A DNA stretch of 64,000 bases from Neocallimastix lanati (nom. inval.) (GCA_016946835.1 JACVTC010000058.1:622501-686500), one strand, 5' to 3'; numbered from the stretch's first letter, positions 24,591 to 39,534 are shown. Notes: generated by a model not told the origin, from the sequence alone. Translations and numbers: made by a program.

Positions 24591-24974
24591 TTAAATTTGA
24601 AATCTAAAATTTTTCTTAAAATATTTACATAATATAAAGTGAATCTTTATATACACTAAAATAAACCATTTTTAATATGAATTATTCAATTAAATTCTTT
24701 TTATATATGAAAATCTAAATCGATTAATATTTATAGAAAATTATTTTTTGATTAATTATAATTAGAGATGCCTATGTAATAAATAATAATAAATAAGATA
24801 TATAAAGTAATATATTATATATGTAATATATTAGTAAATAAATAAATAAATAAATAAGAAATATAAATAATAAGAAAAAGATAAATAAATAATAAATAGA
24901 TAATAATAAATTATAATTAATATTAATATTAATAATAAATGATAATAAATAATAATAATAATAAAAAATATATA

Positions 24975-25218
24975 AATAATAATAATAAATAATAATAAAT
25001 AATAATAAATAATAATAAATAATAATAAATAATAATAAATAATAATAAATAATAATAAATAATAATAAATAATAATAAATAATAATAAATAATAATAAAT
25101 AATAATAAATAATAATAAATAATAATAAATAATAATAAATAATAATAAATAATAATAAATAATAATAAATAATAATAAATAATAAATAATAATAAATAAT
25201 AAATAATAATAAATAATA
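24975..25218. repeat. 10-bp tandem array (AATAATAAAT)n
   Basis: About 20 near-perfect tandem copies of the 10-bp unit AATAATAAAT, then degenerate 7- and 10-bp units. The minus-strand Leu/Tyr/Ile frame over it is an artefact. Confidence 0.92.
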
Positions 25219-25574
25219 TTAAATAGAATTTAATAAAATAAAAAAAATAATATATATAATATGTATATATTTTATTTTGATGATCATAAATTAATGTATT
25301 CATTATTTTAATTATTAATATTATAATCGTTTAAAGTATATGCCACTTGTTAGTGTTAGTGTTTATTAAAGCTTCATTTAAAAAAATTTTATTAGTAATT
25401 TCTTTTGATTTCTTTTTATTTAAAAATATAATGCATACCATATATAATAATGAAATGGAATAATAATAACAATAATAATTTTATTACTAATATATTTATT
25501 TTAATATTATTTTAATTTTTATTTTTTAATTTATACTTTTATATAATTTTATTTAAACATTTATTTGTGTTTAG

Positions 25575-25605
<31 letters not shown>

Positions 25606-26248
25606 AATTATATTCTATATTTAGAGGTCTATTTATATATTATCTTTTGTAACATATTTGAAATACAGAATAATGAATAAGAGTAAATAATAAACATAAA
25701 TATAAAAATGGAAGGTTATCTTTGTGTCATTATATATATGTAAGTAAAAAAAAAATTTAAAAATAAATTATGAAAAAAAATATATATATATTATAATCAT
25801 GTATGATTGATTTCTTGGTTAAATTTTGATAACAAAGATAAAAAAAAAAAAAAAAAAGAAAAAAGAAAAAAAGGAAAAAAGAGTTTGTTTAAAATTTTAA
25901 AATAAAAACAAATTAAAAATAGTATTCATGTGAATAATATAAATACACAATTATTTTTAGTATAAATGATTGAAATAATATATATAATGGACCATCATGA
26001 CTAATTTTTAAAATTCTTTTAGTTTTAGTTTGGTGGAAGGACCATCAATGAATATATTAGAATATATTATAAATTAAATATTTAATTTATAATAGATATA
26101 AATTAAAATATATATTTAATATATTTTAAAATTTGGTAGACAAAATATTTCAATAATATTAATATATTTTTGTTAATATTTGTATATTTCGTAAAATTTT
26201 TATTTTTATTTAAAAAAAAAAATTTATCCATGTGTACTTCCAAGTTTA

Positions 26249-26251
26249 AAA

Positions 26252-26314
<63 letters not shown>

Positions 26315-26316
26315 AT
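26249..26316. repeat. (AAAT)n microsatellite
   Basis: About 16 tandem copies of a 4-bp AAAT unit. Confidence 0.9.
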
Positions 26317-26574
26317 TAATAAAAGAACAAACTAATTAAAAATTTCAAACATAATTTACATGGTCATTCTTTAATTATATTATTTGATTTTTATTTTATA
26401 TTTGTAATATAATATAATTTAATAATTATTTTATTTTATTAACTTATTAACTATGAATATATTTTATTTTGATGCTTTTTTATAAATGAAATTAATTCTT
26501 TTTTATCTATTATATAATTTACTTATCTTTTAATTGTTACATAGAAAAAAGCTTTTCTTGAAAGAAATTATTAT

Positions 26575-26865
26575 AAATAAATAATAAATTAATAGATAAT
26601 GAGTAATAAATAATAAATAATAAAATAATAAATTATAAATAATAAATAATAAATAATAATGGAATAATAAATAAATAATAAATAATAAATAATAAATAAT
26701 AAGTAATAAATAATAAGTAATAAATAATAAATAATAATAATAAATAATAATAATAAATAATAATAATAAATAATAAATAATAAATAATAAATAATAAGTA
26801 ATAAATAATAAGTAATAAATAATAAATAATAAATAATAAATAGTAAATAGTAAATAATAATAGTG
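26575..26865. repeat. (AATAATA)n microsatellite array
   Basis: About 290 bp of 7-bp AATAATA-type units with AATAAGT variants. Confidence 0.88.
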
Positions 26866-27384
26866 ATATTATAATTTTCAGTTTTAATAAATAATTTATT
26901 GATTATTAACCTTTTTTTAAGTACTATAACATACTTTTTAAGTACTATAACATAATTTTTTAATTGATAATATAAATTAGCATATTTTTTTTCTTCAAAA
27001 TTTAGTATGCTATTATTTATATTAAAATAATATATTTATTTAATGAAATTAATATTTTAATACCTTTTTTTATTCAAATTTAAAGATTTTAGCTTTTTCT
27101 ACCTAAAAAGGAAAAAAAATGAATAGTGTATTAATTATTCTTTTAATTATTTAAAATATATGTTATACATTGAGAATATATAAAATATTTAATTATTATA
27201 TGTAAAAAAATATATAAATATCTATTAAAAATAATGTAATAAAATAAAATTATAATATATTTTTTATAGTAATTTTCATATAATATTATATAACAAAATA
27301 TATTAATTGTAGTTGAATTTATTTTATAATCATATTTATTAAAATATAATTATAAAGGATGATACATCAAATGTTTTAATATTG

Positions 27385-27429
<45 letters not shown>

Positions 27430-28552
27430 TTTATAATCATTATAAATATCGGAAATTAAAATTATTATTATTATTTTTTTTTTTCAATACACATGTAGTT
27501 TTGTTTTATTTTAAAATATGAATCAATTTTATACATGCTAAATTTGTGACGTTATTATAATTATTAATAATTATTATAATATTTTAAATATAAAACAATA
27601 AGAATTTACACAATAACTAATGATATTTTTTATACTTTTTTATTTATTTGTTTATTTATTTATTTAATGCTTTAAATCAATCAATAATTTGATAATATAT
27701 TTAGTATTTATATAGTAAATATTATATATGTAATATTCCTAATAATGTTTAATATGTCATTTTACAAAAAAAGACATTCATAAAACTTCATAAAAAAAAT
27801 AAAACTAATAAATTTATTATACTTTCGGTATTTTAAAAATAAAGGAAAAAAAAAGTATTAATTATTTCTATTGTCTATTGAATTATATATTAATTACTAT
27901 TTATATATGTTTAATAAATATATATATACACTTTTTCTCTTTCTTTTCATTTAAATGTTTAAGTATTATTATAATAAATCTTTAACAATTTGTATTTTTT
28001 ATAATATTAACTATAAAATTTGTTTTTTCATCTGTATAATTAATTATAACATTCAATAAATTAAAAATAATATTAACTTATATATTATCTATTTTATATA
28101 GATATTTTACTATTTTAATTGAAAATAATTATTAAATAATTAAAATAGAATAAAAAATTTATCTTTCAGTTTAAAGTTTGATAATAAAATTAATAAATCA
28201 AATGAATTTTAAGTAAAAGTAAACATAGAAAATTTGATTTTATTTATTTTAGCTTTCAGTTTCATTTTTAAATTTTGATAAATTTAATGTTTAAAATGTA
28301 TTTTAAACTGAATTCATCTAAAGTATATAAATTTAAATATTTATATTATAATTCGGTTTAAAGATATTTTTGTTATATATACCAATTTCGATTCATTTTT
28401 TATAGAAAATAAATAATTATGTGATATTTAGGAAATAATATAAAATAATAATAATATCATATTTATTTGAATAAATAAATTATGAAAACTGTTCATGCTA
28501 TATATTATATATTTAGACATTTTGTTTTTTTATTTTTATTTTAATTATTAAA

Positions 28553-28593
<41 letters not shown>

Positions 28594-30000
28594 AATATTT
28601 CGTGGATAATTAGATTCAAGAAAATATTTTTTTTTTTAATTTAAAAAATATATAATTTTATTGACAGTTATTATTGTAAATACAATTATTGAATATATAA
28701 TATTAATATTAATATAAATTAATAACATGACAACTTTCTGAATATATAATATAATAAAATGATAATAGTATATATACAATATTAATGTAATAAGATAATA
28801 TGAAATTATTATCTTTAATTATGAAAAAAATTATAATCTTATAAGAAAATTAAATATATATCATTAGTTATTTAATTATCTGTAATAATGTACTCCTTTT
28901 CAAATATTAACTACTTTATATTATAAAATGACCATATTATTTTTTTTTTTTTTAAAGATCCTTCATGTGCTAACATTATAATTGCTTATATTTTCCCTTT
29001 ATTAATTAAAATGAAAAAAAATCGGAATTCTTATATTTTTTAAAGATGTTAGTGGGGATGTAAATTTTTTATTTTCTTTTGTATTTTTAAAGTGACATTA
29101 ACGTTTTTAAAAATGATTTATTTTTTTTTTCTAAAAAGTTCATTATATTTTAAATTTAATTAGTAATAGAGTGATAATATTAATAAAATTATATGAAAAC
29201 ATATAGAAAATACTATCTTTTTATTTTTCATTGATTATACAATATTTAATCCCACATGAAATTTGACCTCTCTCTCTCTTTTTTTTTTTTTTTTTTTTTT
29301 CTATTAATATATATATATATTTTTTTTTTGAAAAGTGGAGTTAAATAAATTAATTTATATTATTAATTAATATTTAAAATAATGATATATAAAATTTTTT
29401 TCCAATAAATTATTTTATAATCATTAATTAATGAAATCAGTTATAATTTTATTAATAAAACACCTACTTAATTGAAATTTTATAATTATAGTTAATATAA
29501 TATATTAAATAAATCCTTTTTAATTATATTTCAAGAAAAATTACCATATTTAGAAATTTAATTATGAATTATAATTTTAATAATTATGAATATAATGTAA
29601 GTATATTATATTATATATAATAAAAGATATTTTATTATTTTAATTTATATTTAATTTAATTTTTTTAATTTTTTTGTTAAAACTTGCCTTATATGGTAAA
29701 AATCAAGATTTTATACTATTATATTATTAATATATAACTTTGATAAAAAGGCTTTTCAAATAATATAATTGTTGTATTTTCCTTTCAACGAAGTTTTTTC
29801 TTTTATTTCATTAAATTTTTTTCATATATTTTTATACAGTTGATGTTAATAAATTAAAATTTTTTTTTTTAAAAATATATAATATATTGTCTATTAATAT
29901 GAAATTTGTTTTTAATATATACTTTTAGCAATAATAATAATAATTAAAATAATTATAATATTAATAAAGAAATTAAAGGTTTAAAATACTGTAATTATGA

Positions 30001-30041
<41 letters not shown>

Positions 30042-30694
30042 ATGTTTTTATATATATTTTAATTGAGTGCTTTTATTATTACTAAAAATTCTAAATAAAC
30101 TTTATATAAAATACCATGCAACTAATCTAGGAAAGAAATTATTAATATTAAGTCTTATCTACCAGTACTTTTTCTATTAATTTACTTACTTTAATTGCTT
30201 TTTTTCTTAAGTTAAAGAGAAATGATGCTTTTTAATACGTTAATGTATTTAGAACGCGATACATTTTTTTATATTACCTTTCATCTAATATATAATGTAT
30301 TTTAATGTTTAATTTTTTTTTTTTGAATATTTCAGTATACGTAAATTTTTGTATAAAATTTCAATATAAAAAAAAATAATTCAAATTTAATTTTTTTTAT
30401 TAAATAATGAATAATAATTAAAAAACGTTATTTATTATTCTAATAGATTTAAAACAAAGTGTATATTGATATAATTTTGTTAATAAAGCTTTATAAAGAC
30501 TTCTTGGTATATTTCAAATGGTCTAATTTGAAAAGACTTTAATAAATAAACAAATAAAAGAAAAAAAGAAAGGAAAACTTTATTGTAAATAAAATTTGAA
30601 ATTTATATATAAAATAATTCTTTAATTAAATATAATACAGTTTTATTAATATTATAATAATAGATAATAAATAACTTGTAACTTTTATAAAACA

Positions 30695-31546
30695 TATAAA
30701 TAATAAATAATAAATAATAAATAATAAATTATAAATAATAAATAATAAATAATAAATAATTAAATAATAAATAATAAATAATGAATAAATAATAATATAT
30801 AATAAATAATAAATAATAAATAATAAATAATAAATAATAAATAATAATAAATAATAAATAATAAATAATAAAAAGAGTATTTATTAATAAATAATAAATA
30901 AATAATAAATAAATAATAAATAATAAATAATAAATAATAAATAATAAATAATAAATAATAAATAAATAATAAATAAATAATAAATAAATAATAAATAAAT
31001 AATAAATAAATAATAAATAATAAATAATAAATAATAAATAATAATTAATAAATAATAATTAATAAATAATAAATAATAAATAAATAAATAATAAATAATA
31101 AATAATAAATAATAAATAAATAATAAATAAATAATAAATAATAAATAATAAATAATAAATAATAATTAATAAATAATAATTAATAAATAATAAATAATAA
31201 ATAAATAAATAATAAATAATAAATAATAAATAATAAATAATAAATAAATAATAAATAAATAATAAAAAGAATTAAAAGAGTATTTATTATTAAATACTAC
31301 ATATTAAATAATATATAATAAATAATAAATAATAAATAATAAATAATAAATAATAAATAATAAATAATAAATAATAAATAATAAATAATAAATAATAAAT
31401 AATAAATAATAAATAATAAATAATAAATAATAAATAATAAATAATAAATAAATAATAAATAATTAATAATAATAATTAATAATAATAATTAATAATAAAT
31501 AATAAATAAATAAATAGATAAATAAATAAATAAATAATAAACTATT
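30695..31546. repeat. Long (AATAATA)n/(AATAAATA)n array with internal higher-order repeat
   Basis: About 850 bp made almost wholly of 7-bp AATAATA and 8- to 11-bp AATAAATA-type units. Blocks carrying AATAATTAATAAATAATAA recur around 31040-31075 and 31160-31200, and AAAGAGTATTTATTA recurs near 30870-30886 and 31274-31290, so segments longer than the unit have been duplicated. Confidence 0.9.
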
Positions 31547-33148
31547 ATAAATGTAGTAATTAATAAGTAATAATAATTAATATTAATATAAGTTGAAATA
31601 ACAACTTTTATAGTTTATCGATTTATAATAAAAATATAATATAAATTTAATAATTCTTGTTATATTTAAATAATTTTGAAATTTATGATATATCTACATA
31701 AATGGAAATAATTCATAATTTTAAATTTATAATAAAGAAATAAGCCTAATACTATTATTAATAATATAACAAAAATATAACCAATCATATATTAAAATCT
31801 ATTATACATAATAAAATAAATGTATTCTGTTAAAAATTTTTAATCATACTTATATTAAAATTAATATCCTTAACAAAAATTATTAAATTTATAGCTCATT
31901 GTTTGTATTATATTACCATAATTTTTTTAAAGAACTATATTATTTTACTATAAAGCAATTTAATTCATTATATTTTAATATATTAATTAATATATATAAT
32001 TATTATATAATAATTAACTTTGGAGCTATATTTTTAAAATTCCATTATTTACATTAATTATTAAATTTGTTTATATATTAGAATATAATTATAAATATTA
32101 CACAATTGAAATATATAAAAAAATTTCAATTAAAGTACTATTATGCTTTTATTATAATATGCAATATACTTTTTTAATATAATATTTTCAAATGAATATA
32201 TATTACTAATAAGAATTAATTATAAATCTTGTATAATAATATATTTTATAAATTATAATTTTTAGTTTATTATATAATTTATAATAGAGGTAATATCATA
32301 ATTAATATATATAATGGTCAATATATTATTAATACCATGTAAAAAGAAAAAATGTTATTTAATATATATTTTTACTAAATTGGAAAAAATTGTTTATAAT
32401 TATTTAGATTACACAATAAATCATATTCACATTCTATTTTATAACTTATATAATTCAATATAATGTTGATATACTAAAATAATATAATAATAAATATTAT
32501 AACTATATTACTATATATTAATGTAAATTTGTCTATTATATACTTAATATTAATATGAATAGAAATAATCGAAAAAAGAAATTTTTTCAAATTAATTAAA
32601 AATATTTCCTTTTTATTATACTTATTTATCTATTTATTCATTATTTATTTTTATATATTCATTGTATAATAAAAAAAATTTATAAAAAAGTGATAAAATA
32701 TAAGAATTTTTTCTTTTTTTCTTTTTTTATTCTTTTTTTTATTTTTACTTAATTTTTTCTTTTTCTTCTTTTAATTCAATTAAACATTTTTTAAATTTTT
32801 TCAAACTTATTTATTTATATAAAGGAAAATTAAGAAAGAAAAGATATTTTAAGATTTAAAATATAAATAGATAAATAAGAGTTTTTTTTTTTATTATTTT
32901 TAGTTTTATCTTTATCTTTAGTTAAAGACAAAAAACAAAAGAAAAAGGAAAAAACTTTTTTTTCCTTAAAATATAGTATATAGAAGTTGTAATAAATAAC
33001 TAAACTATTCGTAATATTTTAAAAGATATAAGGGATAACATAACTATTTTATTTATTTTTTATTTATTTTTTTTTAAAAGAAAAGAAAGAAAAAATTTTT
33101 TTATTATTATTTTAATAAAAAATAATTCTGACAGAAGAAACATAATAA

Positions 33149-33209
33149 ACAAACGCATATAATGAAAGTATAATCATTAAAACAAACTTATTGAACAAAC
33201 GCATATAAT
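33149..33209 (+). promoter_or_regulatory. Repeated 15-bp motif upstream of the myosin gene
   Basis: ACAAACGCATATAAT occurs at 33149-33163 and again at 33195-33209, each followed by a G/A and AA. It contains CpG-bearing ACGCAT in otherwise A/T-only sequence, about 0.6 kb before the myosin start. It could be a regulatory element or a small local duplication. Confidence 0.35.
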
Positions 33210-33824
33210 AAAGACTAATTGTATTTTTAAAATAGTAATTATTTATTTATATATATTTATATATTTAATCATAATTAGAAGAATAATAAAAATAATAAAT
33301 AAATACTAATTAATAAAATAAATAAATAAATAGTAATTAAAAGTAAACAAATAATAAATAAAAATAATTATAGATGTAAATAAATAAGAATCGTTATAAT
33401 TTTTTGTTAGTATATTTTACTTATTAGATAATAATAAGGGTGATATTATATGTTTATATATATTTTTTTATATTAAAATTAGAAGTAAATTTTAAAAGTT
33501 AATAAATAAATAAAAGTAATAGGATATTTATTTAAAAATAAAAGCAGACTTAATTTAATAGTAAAAATATTAATAATAAAATTCTAAGAATAAAATTAGT
33601 TTAAATTAAATAAATAATTATCTATTTAAATGTAATAGTTAATAAATATTAATTTTAAAATATTATTTATATTATTTATTAAATTAGAACTCATAAATAA
33701 TTTAAATAAATAATCAAACGCTATATTAAATTAAAAGGTAAAATATTGAGAAGTATAAAAGAATTTAAATATTTAAATATAAGAATAATTAACAATAAAA
33801 AATAATATATAAACAGTATTTGAA

Positions 33825-36800
33825 ATGGAAGCTATAGATACACAATTAACTTTCTATAATAAGGTAAATATAAAAAAATAAAAAGGATGAATAGTTTGTT
33901 TATAGATCAAATTAAATTAAAAATTTTTTATTTATCTTTATTAGGGTACTAAAGCATGGATTCAAGATGATGTTGAGGGCTTTGTATCTGGTACTGTTGT
34001 TTCAAATAATGTTACTGGAGATAGTTGTACTTTAGTATTTGATGTAGAAGGCAGAGATGATCAATTCAGTGTTACTATTAAAAAGGGTGATACCGATATA
34101 AGTGAGAAGCTTCCACCTCTTAGAAATCCTCCAGTTTTAGAAGGTGTAGATGATCTTACTTTACTTTCACATCTTAACGAACCAGAAGTTTTACATAATG
34201 TGAAAATAAGATATTCTCGAGAACAAATTTATACTTACTCAGGTATTGTTCTTATTGCTTTAAATCCTTTCCAAAGACTTCCAATATATACTCATGATAT
34301 TATGAAGGCTTATTCTGGTAAGAGAAGAGGTGAATTAGAACCACATTTATTCGCTGTTGCTGAAGAAGCTTACAGAAATATGCTTAGAGAAAAGAAGAAT
34401 CAATCAATCATTGTTAGTGGTGAATCTGGTGCTGGTAAGACACAATCTGCTAAGTATATTATGAGATACTTTGCTTCTGTTGATGAACTTGATCAAACCT
34501 TCGATGGTGATGCTGATATTAATGAAGGTGGTATGAGTGAAGTTGAAGAAGCTGTTCTTGCTACTAATCCTATTATGGAAGCTTTTGGTAATGCAAAGAC
34601 TACTAGAAATGATAATTCTTCTCGTTTTGGTAAGTATATTGAAATTCAGTTCCATAAGGATGAAGCTTCTGGTCGTGTTAAGATTTGTGGTGCTAAGACT
34701 AGAATTTACTTGTTAGAAAGGTCTCGTTTAGTTTTCCAACCAAAGACTGAAAGAAATTACCATATTTTCTATCAATTATGTTCTGGTTGTCCAGCTGCTG
34801 AAAGAAAAGAACTTGGTATTACTACTTTTGATCAATATCACTATTTAAGACAAGGTGGTGAAGGTACTATTCCAAATGTTGATGATGTTGAAGAATTTGA
34901 AATTACTCAACGTGCGCTTTCCGCTATTGGTGTTTCTGTAAATATGCAGTGGGCTATTTTCAAGGTTTGTGCTGCTCTATTACACATTGGTAACATTGAA
35001 GTCAAGGAATCTAGGAACGGTGATGCTCAAATTAATACTTCTGATGAAGCTTTAGAAATTGCTTCACGTTTGTTAGGTGTTAAACCAGTAGAATTTTCAA
35101 AGTGGATGGTTAAGAAACAAATTCATGCTAGATCTGAAACCATTGTTACTAATCTTAAAAAGTATGATGCTATTGTTAGTCGTGATTCTGTTGCCAAATT
35201 CATATACTCATTATTATTCGACTGGCTTGTTAAGATGATTAACAAGAACTTAGCTGTTGATGAGTCTAAGTACAGTAGTGATAGTATTTCATTCATTGGT
35301 GTTCTTGATATTTATGGTTTTGAACACTTCAAGAACAATTCTTTTGAACAATTCTGTATTAACTATGCTAATGAAAAATTACAACAAGAATTCAATAGAC
35401 ATGTCTTCAAGCTTGAACAAGATGAATATGTTGCAGAAAAGATTGAATGGTCATTCATTGATTTCAATGATAATCAACCATGTATTGATATGATTGAAAA
35501 TCGTCTTGGTATTTTAGCTTTATTAGATGAAGAAAGTCGTCTTCCATCTGGTTCTGATGAATCATTAATTAGTAAGCTTTATCAAAACTTTGATAAGAAA
35601 GAATGTAAATTCTTCAAGAAACCACGTTTCGCCAGATCTGATTTCACTATTTGTCACTATGCAATTGATGTTACTTACCAAATTGAAGGTTTTATTGAAA
35701 AGAATAAGGATACAGTATCTGATGAACTTCTTAATCTTTTACAAAACTCAGAATCTGAATTTATTCGTGAATTAACTACTTTACCAAAGCCAAAGGAAGA
35801 TACCCCACCACCACAACCAAAACCAGGATTTAGATCTAAGGCTAAGAACACCAAATCTACTCTTGGATCTGTTTTCAAGGCATCTTTAATTGAGTTAATG
35901 AATACTATTAGATCTACTGAATCTCATTACATTCGTTGTATTAAACCAAATCAAGCTAAGGTTGCTTTTGAATTTGAACCACAAATGGTTCTCTCTCAAC
36001 TTAGAGCTTGTGGTGTATTAGAAACTATTCGTATTAGTTGTGCAGGTTATCCAACTCGTTGGACATTTGCTGAATTTGTTGAAAGATATTACTTATTGGT
36101 TCACTCTAAGCATTGGAAGCTTGATGACCCACGTGAATTCTCTCTTAATATTGTTAAATTATTAATTAGTGATAAGGATAAGTACCAAGTTGGTGAGACT
36201 AAGATCTTCTTCCGTGCTGGTATGTTAGCTTACTTTGAAAAGCTAAGAACTGAAAGACTTAGACAATGTGTTGTTCTTGTACAAAAGAATGCTCGTCGTT
36301 TCATTTACCACCGTCGTTACCTTGAAACTAAGAAGGCAGCTCTCTTTGTACAAAACGCCATTAGACGTAAAGTTGCTCAACTCAAATGCCGTGAAATTCG
36401 TGAAACTCAAGCCGCTATTACTATTCAAAAATACACCCGTGGATTCCTTGCTAGAAAGCATTATCAACAACAACGTGAATCAGCTATTGCCATTCAAACT
36501 CAAATTCGTGGTTACATGGCTCGTAAGCAATTGAATCATTTACGTCGTGAAAGAGCTGCTATCAAGATTCAAAAGGTCTTCCGTGGACAAAGAGAACGCC
36601 ATAAGTACCAAGAAGCTAGAAAGAACATTATCTTTGTTCAATCATGCATTCGTCGTATAGCTGCTGTTAAGGTCTTCACTCAATTAAAGATTGAAGCTAA
36701 GAGTATTACTCACATAAAGAAATTGAACTACCAATTAGAAAACAAGGTATTCGAACTTTCTCAATCTTTGACTCAAAAGGAAAGTGAAATAAAGGAATAC

Positions 36801-38615
36801 GTTCAAAAGATCGAAACTATGGAATCTCAAATTAAGATTTGGAAAGAAAAATTCGATCGTTTGGATACTCGTTACAAGGATACTACCGAACAAGCTAATG
36901 AAGGTAATGCTGAACAACTTCGTGAAATTTCTGAATTAAAGGATGCTAAATCTAACTTAGAATCTACTATTGAAAAGATGAAGACTGAAAATAAGAAGGC
37001 TATTGCAGAAAGAGACAATAGAATTGCTGAATTGGAACAACAATTAGAGAAACAAAAGGAAGAAAACAAGAGCCAACGTAACGAAATTAATACTCGTCGT
37101 GGTCAAGCTGACGATAATAGTGCTGTAGTTGCACAATTGAAGCGTGAAAATGCAAGCTTAAAGGATCAATTACAAAAGGCTCTTTCTGGAAAGGACTACC
37201 TTTACGATGCTGATGAACGTGTTGGTCGTTCCACATCTGTTTCACGTGTTAGAGGAAGATCTTCAAACCGTAACAGAAGTAGAATTCCAAGTGTTGATAC
37301 TCGTACTACTATGTTGAATGTTGTTGATAGACCAATTCGCCAACTTTCTAAGGTTAGAACTGAAGGTGACGGAACAGATAAGGTTGAAGTTCCATCTACT
37401 GCTGATGAAGCAGCTGTTCCAGCGGACCAAGTCAAGGAACCAGAAGCTCAATCTTTAGAAGATGAATGCAGTCTTAAGATTTTAGAAGATGAATCACTTG
37501 AACAAGAAATTATTGATGGATTAATTATGAACTTAAAGATTCCACTTCCAAACTCCACTCAAAAGATTGAACGCAAGGATATTTTATTCCCAGCTCACAT
37601 TATTGGTACTTGTATGCTTAAATTAATGAAACATGGTTTATTAGCTCGTTTACAAACTTTATCCACTAAGGTTATTGCCGCTATTCAAAATGTTGCCTTA
37701 AAGTTTGAAGATGATTATATTTCTTGCTTCTGGCTTTCTAATACTTATGAATTAAGTTGCGTTGTTGAAACTATCCGTACCAAAGAAGCTAGTAGAAGTA
37801 GAAGTCGCTATAGAATAGAAAATGATGGAAACAAAGTTTTAATTAAGATCTTAAATGATCTTGACAACTTACTTGTTAGATTGTATTACGGATGGATGAA
37901 GGAATTAAAGAAGAGACTTGCTGTTATGGCTGTTCCAGCCATTATTGAGTACCAAGCCTTACCAAGCTTTATCTGTAAGAAGAATGGTAGTCTTTGGAAC
38001 AAGATTAAGGCTCCACAAAACAGTTACACTATTGATCACTTATTGTTCTTATTATCTAAGATTAGTAAGGTCTTAATTTGCTTCTATGTTGAAGAATCTA
38101 TTGCTCGTCAAATATTATGTGAACTTATTCGTTTACTTGGTGTTACTGCTTTCAACCACTTAATTATGAGAAAGAACTTCTGTACTTGGAAGCGTGGTAT
38201 GCAAATACAATACAATTTATCAAAGTTAGAAGAATGGTGTGATGAACATCAAATTCCAGAAGGTGCTCTTCACCTTGAAAGATTATTACAAGCTGCTAAG
38301 CTTTTACAATTAAATAAATCATCACCACGTGATATTGAAATTATCTTCGATATTTGTTTCTTATTAAACCCATCTCAAATTAAGAAGTTCCTTTCATTAT
38401 ACTACCCAGTTGACTTTGAAAACCCAGTTTCACCAGAATTATTAAAGTCTGTCTCCTTCAGATCAATTTCAGAAAATAATGATACCTTATTACTTGATAT
38501 GGATGATGTTGAATTCGATAAGCCACCACTTAGAACTGTTGACAAGATTGATACCTCTGGTATGCCAGCTTGGGCTGATTTATTCTTAATTAAATGTTTA
38601 TTGGAATTAAATTAG
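33825..38615 (+). CDS. MYO2: Class V myosin heavy chain
   Basis: An actin-based motor that carries organelles and vesicles. Two exons, 33825-33863 and 33945-38615, joined in phase 0 across an 81-bp GT-AG intron, give 1569 aa, almost the length of yeast Myo2 (1574). The exon-1 ATG is preferred because exon 2 supplies the N-terminal SH3-like domain (from about residue 17) that a start at 34200 would lose. The motor domain spans roughly 80-775: P-loop GESGAGKT at 172-179, switch I NDNSSRFGKY near 235, switch II DIYGFEHF near 468. Six IQ motifs (about 787-925) bind light chains or calmodulin, then coiled coil (about 928-1088), an Arg/Ser-rich linker (RVGRSTSVSRVRGRSS) and a C-terminal DIL cargo-binding domain (about 1230-1545). 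All key motor residues are intact. The symbol follows yeast nomenclature and is by family, not by orthology test. Confidence 0.96.
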
Positions 38616-38807
38616 ATTTAACATACCAACAATAAGATAAAGATATTAATATAATTACAATGGTTATTTGAAAAGTAAAATAAAAAAAAATAAAATAAAA
38701 AACAGAAGCATTAAGCGAAATAATAATAATAATAACAATTTTAATTAGATCATTGAATTATTTCTTTATTATTTATTTCTTTTAATTTAATAGTAATTTA
38801 GATAGAA

Positions 38808-38857
<50 letters not shown>

Positions 38858-39371
38858 GAGTGATCTATTCAAATAACCAAAATAGTTAATTTTATATTTA
38901 TTATTTTTATTTTAAAATTTTCATTTCATTTATTTTATTTATATATATAATAATATAATAATATTTTAAAAATTTTTTTTTATAAGTTTTAATTCATAAA
39001 TTGTAAATTTTATTTTTGTGTTATATATATAATATGTATAATATTAAAGGAAAAAATATAGTAAAAAAAATTTTTTTTTTATTTTTCAAATTTTATAAAG
39101 AAAAAAAAAAAAAATTTTTTTTTTTAATATCAGAATTATTTTTTTCTTTTTTTTTTTTTTTATTTATTTTTTGAAACTAATTTTAATATCACCTTGTATC
39201 TTTTAAAATTAATTAATTAATTGATAAATAAAAAAAAAAAAAAAAAAAAAAAAAAATTAAATAATTTTTTGAGTATATTTAAAAATATAAATACTATAAT
39301 ATTTATGATATTAATTTTTCTACAAATAAATAATTGGTATTTTAATTTATAATAATTATATTAATCATTAT
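38616..39371. other. Myosin 3' flank and A/T-rich spacer
   Basis: No gene seen. It contains an (AAT)n run at 38809-38846, poly(A)/poly(T) tracts (39061-39165, 39231-39256) and then the broken 5' end of LINE copy B. Confidence 0.5.
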
Positions 39372-39534
39372 TATAATTATCGTGGTATTTCTCTTATTAA
39401 TGTTGGCTTAAAAATTATTTCAAAGATTGTTACTAATAGAATTGCTAAATATGCCCTTGAACATAAATTTGTTAGACCTGAACAATTTGGATTTAGAAAT
39501 AAAGAAGAATGCATAAGTTTGTATATTTCAGTTT

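Larger units (their letters stand above)
25219..33140. other. Gene-free A/T-rich block
   Basis: No coding-like frame, RNA gene or transposon remnant recognised between the 10-bp array and the myosin promoter region. It contains several long homopolymer tracts (for example T runs at 27387-27426, 28558-28586 and 30003-30037) and the microsatellite arrays listed separately. The last kilobase before the myosin gene has alternating pyrimidine- and purine-rich stretches (32705-33110). Confidence 0.55.

Noticed and set aside
24929-25303. 124-codon Leu/Tyr/Ile frame on the minus strand
   Set aside because: It is a translation of the 10-bp tandem array.
24950-31546. CRISPR array
   Set aside because: The repeats are continuous short A/T tandem units without spacers, in a eukaryotic genome with introns.
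34200-38615. Myosin start at 34200
   Set aside because: The first in-frame ATG of exon 2 would remove the SH3-like N-terminal domain and the first motor residues; a phase-0 intron joins exon 2 to an upstream ATG at 33825.
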